Source of the DNA: Hyphomicrobiales bacterium
GTDB taxonomy: Bacteria; Pseudomonadota; Alphaproteobacteria; Rhizobiales; Methylopilaceae
DNA: 64,000 nt
NCBI GenBank assembly: GCA_022842205.1
Contig: JALHQA010000004.1
Coordinates: forward strand, 52,501-116,500
Direction of reading: 5' to 3'
Shown here: positions 63,003 through 64,000 of the stretch, one piece after another
Layout of the letters: each line of letters starts with the position of its first letter
Position numbering within the stretch: position 1 is the first letter of the stretch
Program-made: the position numbers and the translations under genes
The notes under the pieces: generated by a model
What the model was told of the DNA's origin: nothing
Databases searched by the model: none
What the model saw: only the letters and a program-made list of their open reading frames with translations

Positions 63003-64000
63003 TCACGCCGCGTTGGTGTGGCGGGCGCGGGCGGCGAGGTGCTCTTCCCAGGCCAGGGCCTGACGCACGATCGTGTCGAGATCGTCATATTGCGGCAGCC
63101 AGCCCAGATTGTGCCGGATGCGGTCGGCCGCGGCGACGATCTTGGCCGGATCGCCGGCGCGGCGGGGCGCGAGCTCGACCGTGAAATCGACGCCCGAAAC
63201 GCGCTTCACGGCGTCGATGACCTCGAGGACCGAGTAGCCGTCGCCGTAGCCGCAATTGACGGTGAGGCTTTCGTTCGTCGCGCGCAGATGGCGCAGCGCC
63301 AGCATATGCGCGCTCGCAAGGTCGGAGACCTGGATGTAATCACGCACGCAGGTGCCGTCGCGCGTCTCGTAGTCCGTACCGAACACATCGAGTCTCGGCC
63401 GGCGGCCGAGCGCCGCCTGGCACGCGACCTTGATGAGATGGGTCGCCTGCGGCGAGGACTGGCCGGCGCGCCCGTTCGGATCGGCGCCCGCGACGTTGAA
63501 ATAGCGCAGCACCGCGTAACGCAGGCCATGCGCCTCGGCGGCATCGCGCAGCATCCACTCGCTCATGAGCTTGGAGCGGCCATAGGGCGAAACCGGATCG
63601 GGCGCGGCGTCTTCCGGCACCGGATTGATCGCCGGATTGCCGTACACGGCGGCCGTCGAGGAGAAGACGAAATGCGGCACCCCGGCGCGCACGGCGGCTT
63701 CGAGCAGGTTGCGTGTCTTGACGGTGTTGGCGAGGTAATAGCCGAGCGGATCGACAACCGAATCCGGCACCACGATCCTGGCGGCGAAATGGACGATGGC
63801 GCCGACCTTGTGCTCGCGCAGCACGCGCTCGACCAGCGGGCCGTCGCCGGCATCGCCCTCGATGAACGGCACCTCGGCCGGAACCGCCCAGCGGAAGCCC
63901 GCCGACAGGTCGTCGATGACGACCGGCTGCTCGCCATTGGCCAGCAGTTCGAGCACCATATGGCTGCCGATATATCCGGCGCCGCCGGTGACCAAAACGC
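63003..64000 (-). CDS. galE: UDP-glucose 4-epimerase, 5' end beyond the window
   Basis: This is a partial gene with 332 codons visible; the first few residues are outside the window because the sequence ends in frame just before VLVTGGAGYIGSHMVLEL. This extended SDR interconverts UDP-glucose and UDP-galactose. The catalytic Tyr-Lys pair is in VSPYGRSKLMSEWML, the Ser/Thr in VFSSTAAVYGNPAI, and the NAD motif GGAGYIG. The substrate-binding LTVNCGYGDGYSVLEVIDAV is typical of GalE. It probably supplies sugars for surface polysaccharide. Confidence 0.94.
   Translation of the reverse strand, partial: VLVTGGAGYIGSHMVLELLANGEQPVVIDDLSAGFRWAVPAEVPFIEGDAGDGPLVERVLREHKVGAIVHFAARIVVPDSVVDPLGYYLANTVKTRNLLEAAVRAGVPHFVFSSTAAVYGNPAINPVPEDAAPDPVSPYGRSKLMSEWMLRDAAEAHGLRYAVLRYFNVAGADPNGRAGQSSPQATHLIKVACQAALGRRPRLDVFGTDYETRDGTCVRDYIQVSDLASAHMLALRHLRATNESLTVNCGYGDGYSVLEVIDAVKRVSGVDFTVELAPRRAGDPAKIVAAADRIRHNLGWLPQYDDLDTIVRQALAWEEHLAARARHTNAA

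Overview
The window is a high-GC stretch of an alphaproteobacterial chromosome, most likely from the order Hyphomicrobiales (Rhizobiales); I do not assign a genus. The evidence is a CpdR-type single-domain response regulator next to an N-formylglutamate amidohydrolase, homospermidine synthase paired with a eukaryote-like ornithine decarboxylase, a ROSE-like leader on an Hsp20 gene, a Bug-type tricarboxylate receptor, DUF1236 proteins, and palindromic intergenic repeats of the kind common in this order. There is no rRNA operon, prophage, intact insertion sequence or CRISPR array. Coding density is very high, with many ATGA or TGATG overlaps.

Layout. 0-3.4 kb: phosphate transport (DUF47 protein and Pit), an EamA permease and an orphan ABC ATPase. 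3.5-5.4 kb: a three-gene unit of pyroglutamyl peptidase, creatininase-like amidohydrolase and DUF985 cupin. 5.4-10.9 kb: a secreted lipase-like protein, an HPP/CBS membrane protein, a DUF2066 protein, two very small membrane ORFs and a chemoreceptor. 10.9-13 kb: thiC behind a TPP riboswitch. 13-19 kb: an orphan Bug receptor, then a Zur-type zinc locus (small His-rich membrane ORF, znuC, znuB, znuA, a CobW-family metallochaperone, a WD40 protein). 19-25.1 kb: a receiver protein, a periplasmic ClpP-like protein, homospermidine synthase, MarR and two GNAT proteins, and ornithine decarboxylase with a long structured leader. 25.2-29.6 kb: three tiny membrane proteins, phnM with a DUF1045 2H phosphoesterase, and a DUF1007-NicO fusion. 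29.7-33.3 kb: a four-gene manganese-type ABC transporter. 33.3-43.7 kb: hemH, an acyltransferase-like protein, a flippase, putA, hsp20, a lysophospholipase, hisN, N-formylglutamate amidohydrolase and cpdR. 43.75-49.5 kb: tRNA-Val(GAC), many small envelope or unknown proteins and an S41-like protease. 53.9-60.1 kb: gltBD. 60-64 kb: a proline-rich protein, a DUF459 SGNH protein, MltB and galE, which is cut by the window edge.

The stretch at 49.5-53.6 kb is different in kind. It holds a dense cluster of palindromic repeats, a possible structured RNA, a DUF559 nuclease-like gene whose ribosome binding site lies inside a repeat copy, two decayed tandem copies of the 3' end of an SRAP (YedK/HMCES) gene separated by repeats, and a UvrD-like helicase whose base composition differs from its neighbours. 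This is the accessory part of the window and the best place to look for something undescribed.

Metal homeostasis is the main theme of the core. A zinc importer carries two perfect Zur-like palindromes, one of which overlaps the promoter of an apparently leaderless small gene. A separate manganese-type importer has a different dyad upstream. A NicO-family exporter fusion and ferrochelatase lie beside it. Polyamine synthesis is the second theme: ornithine to putrescine to homospermidine.
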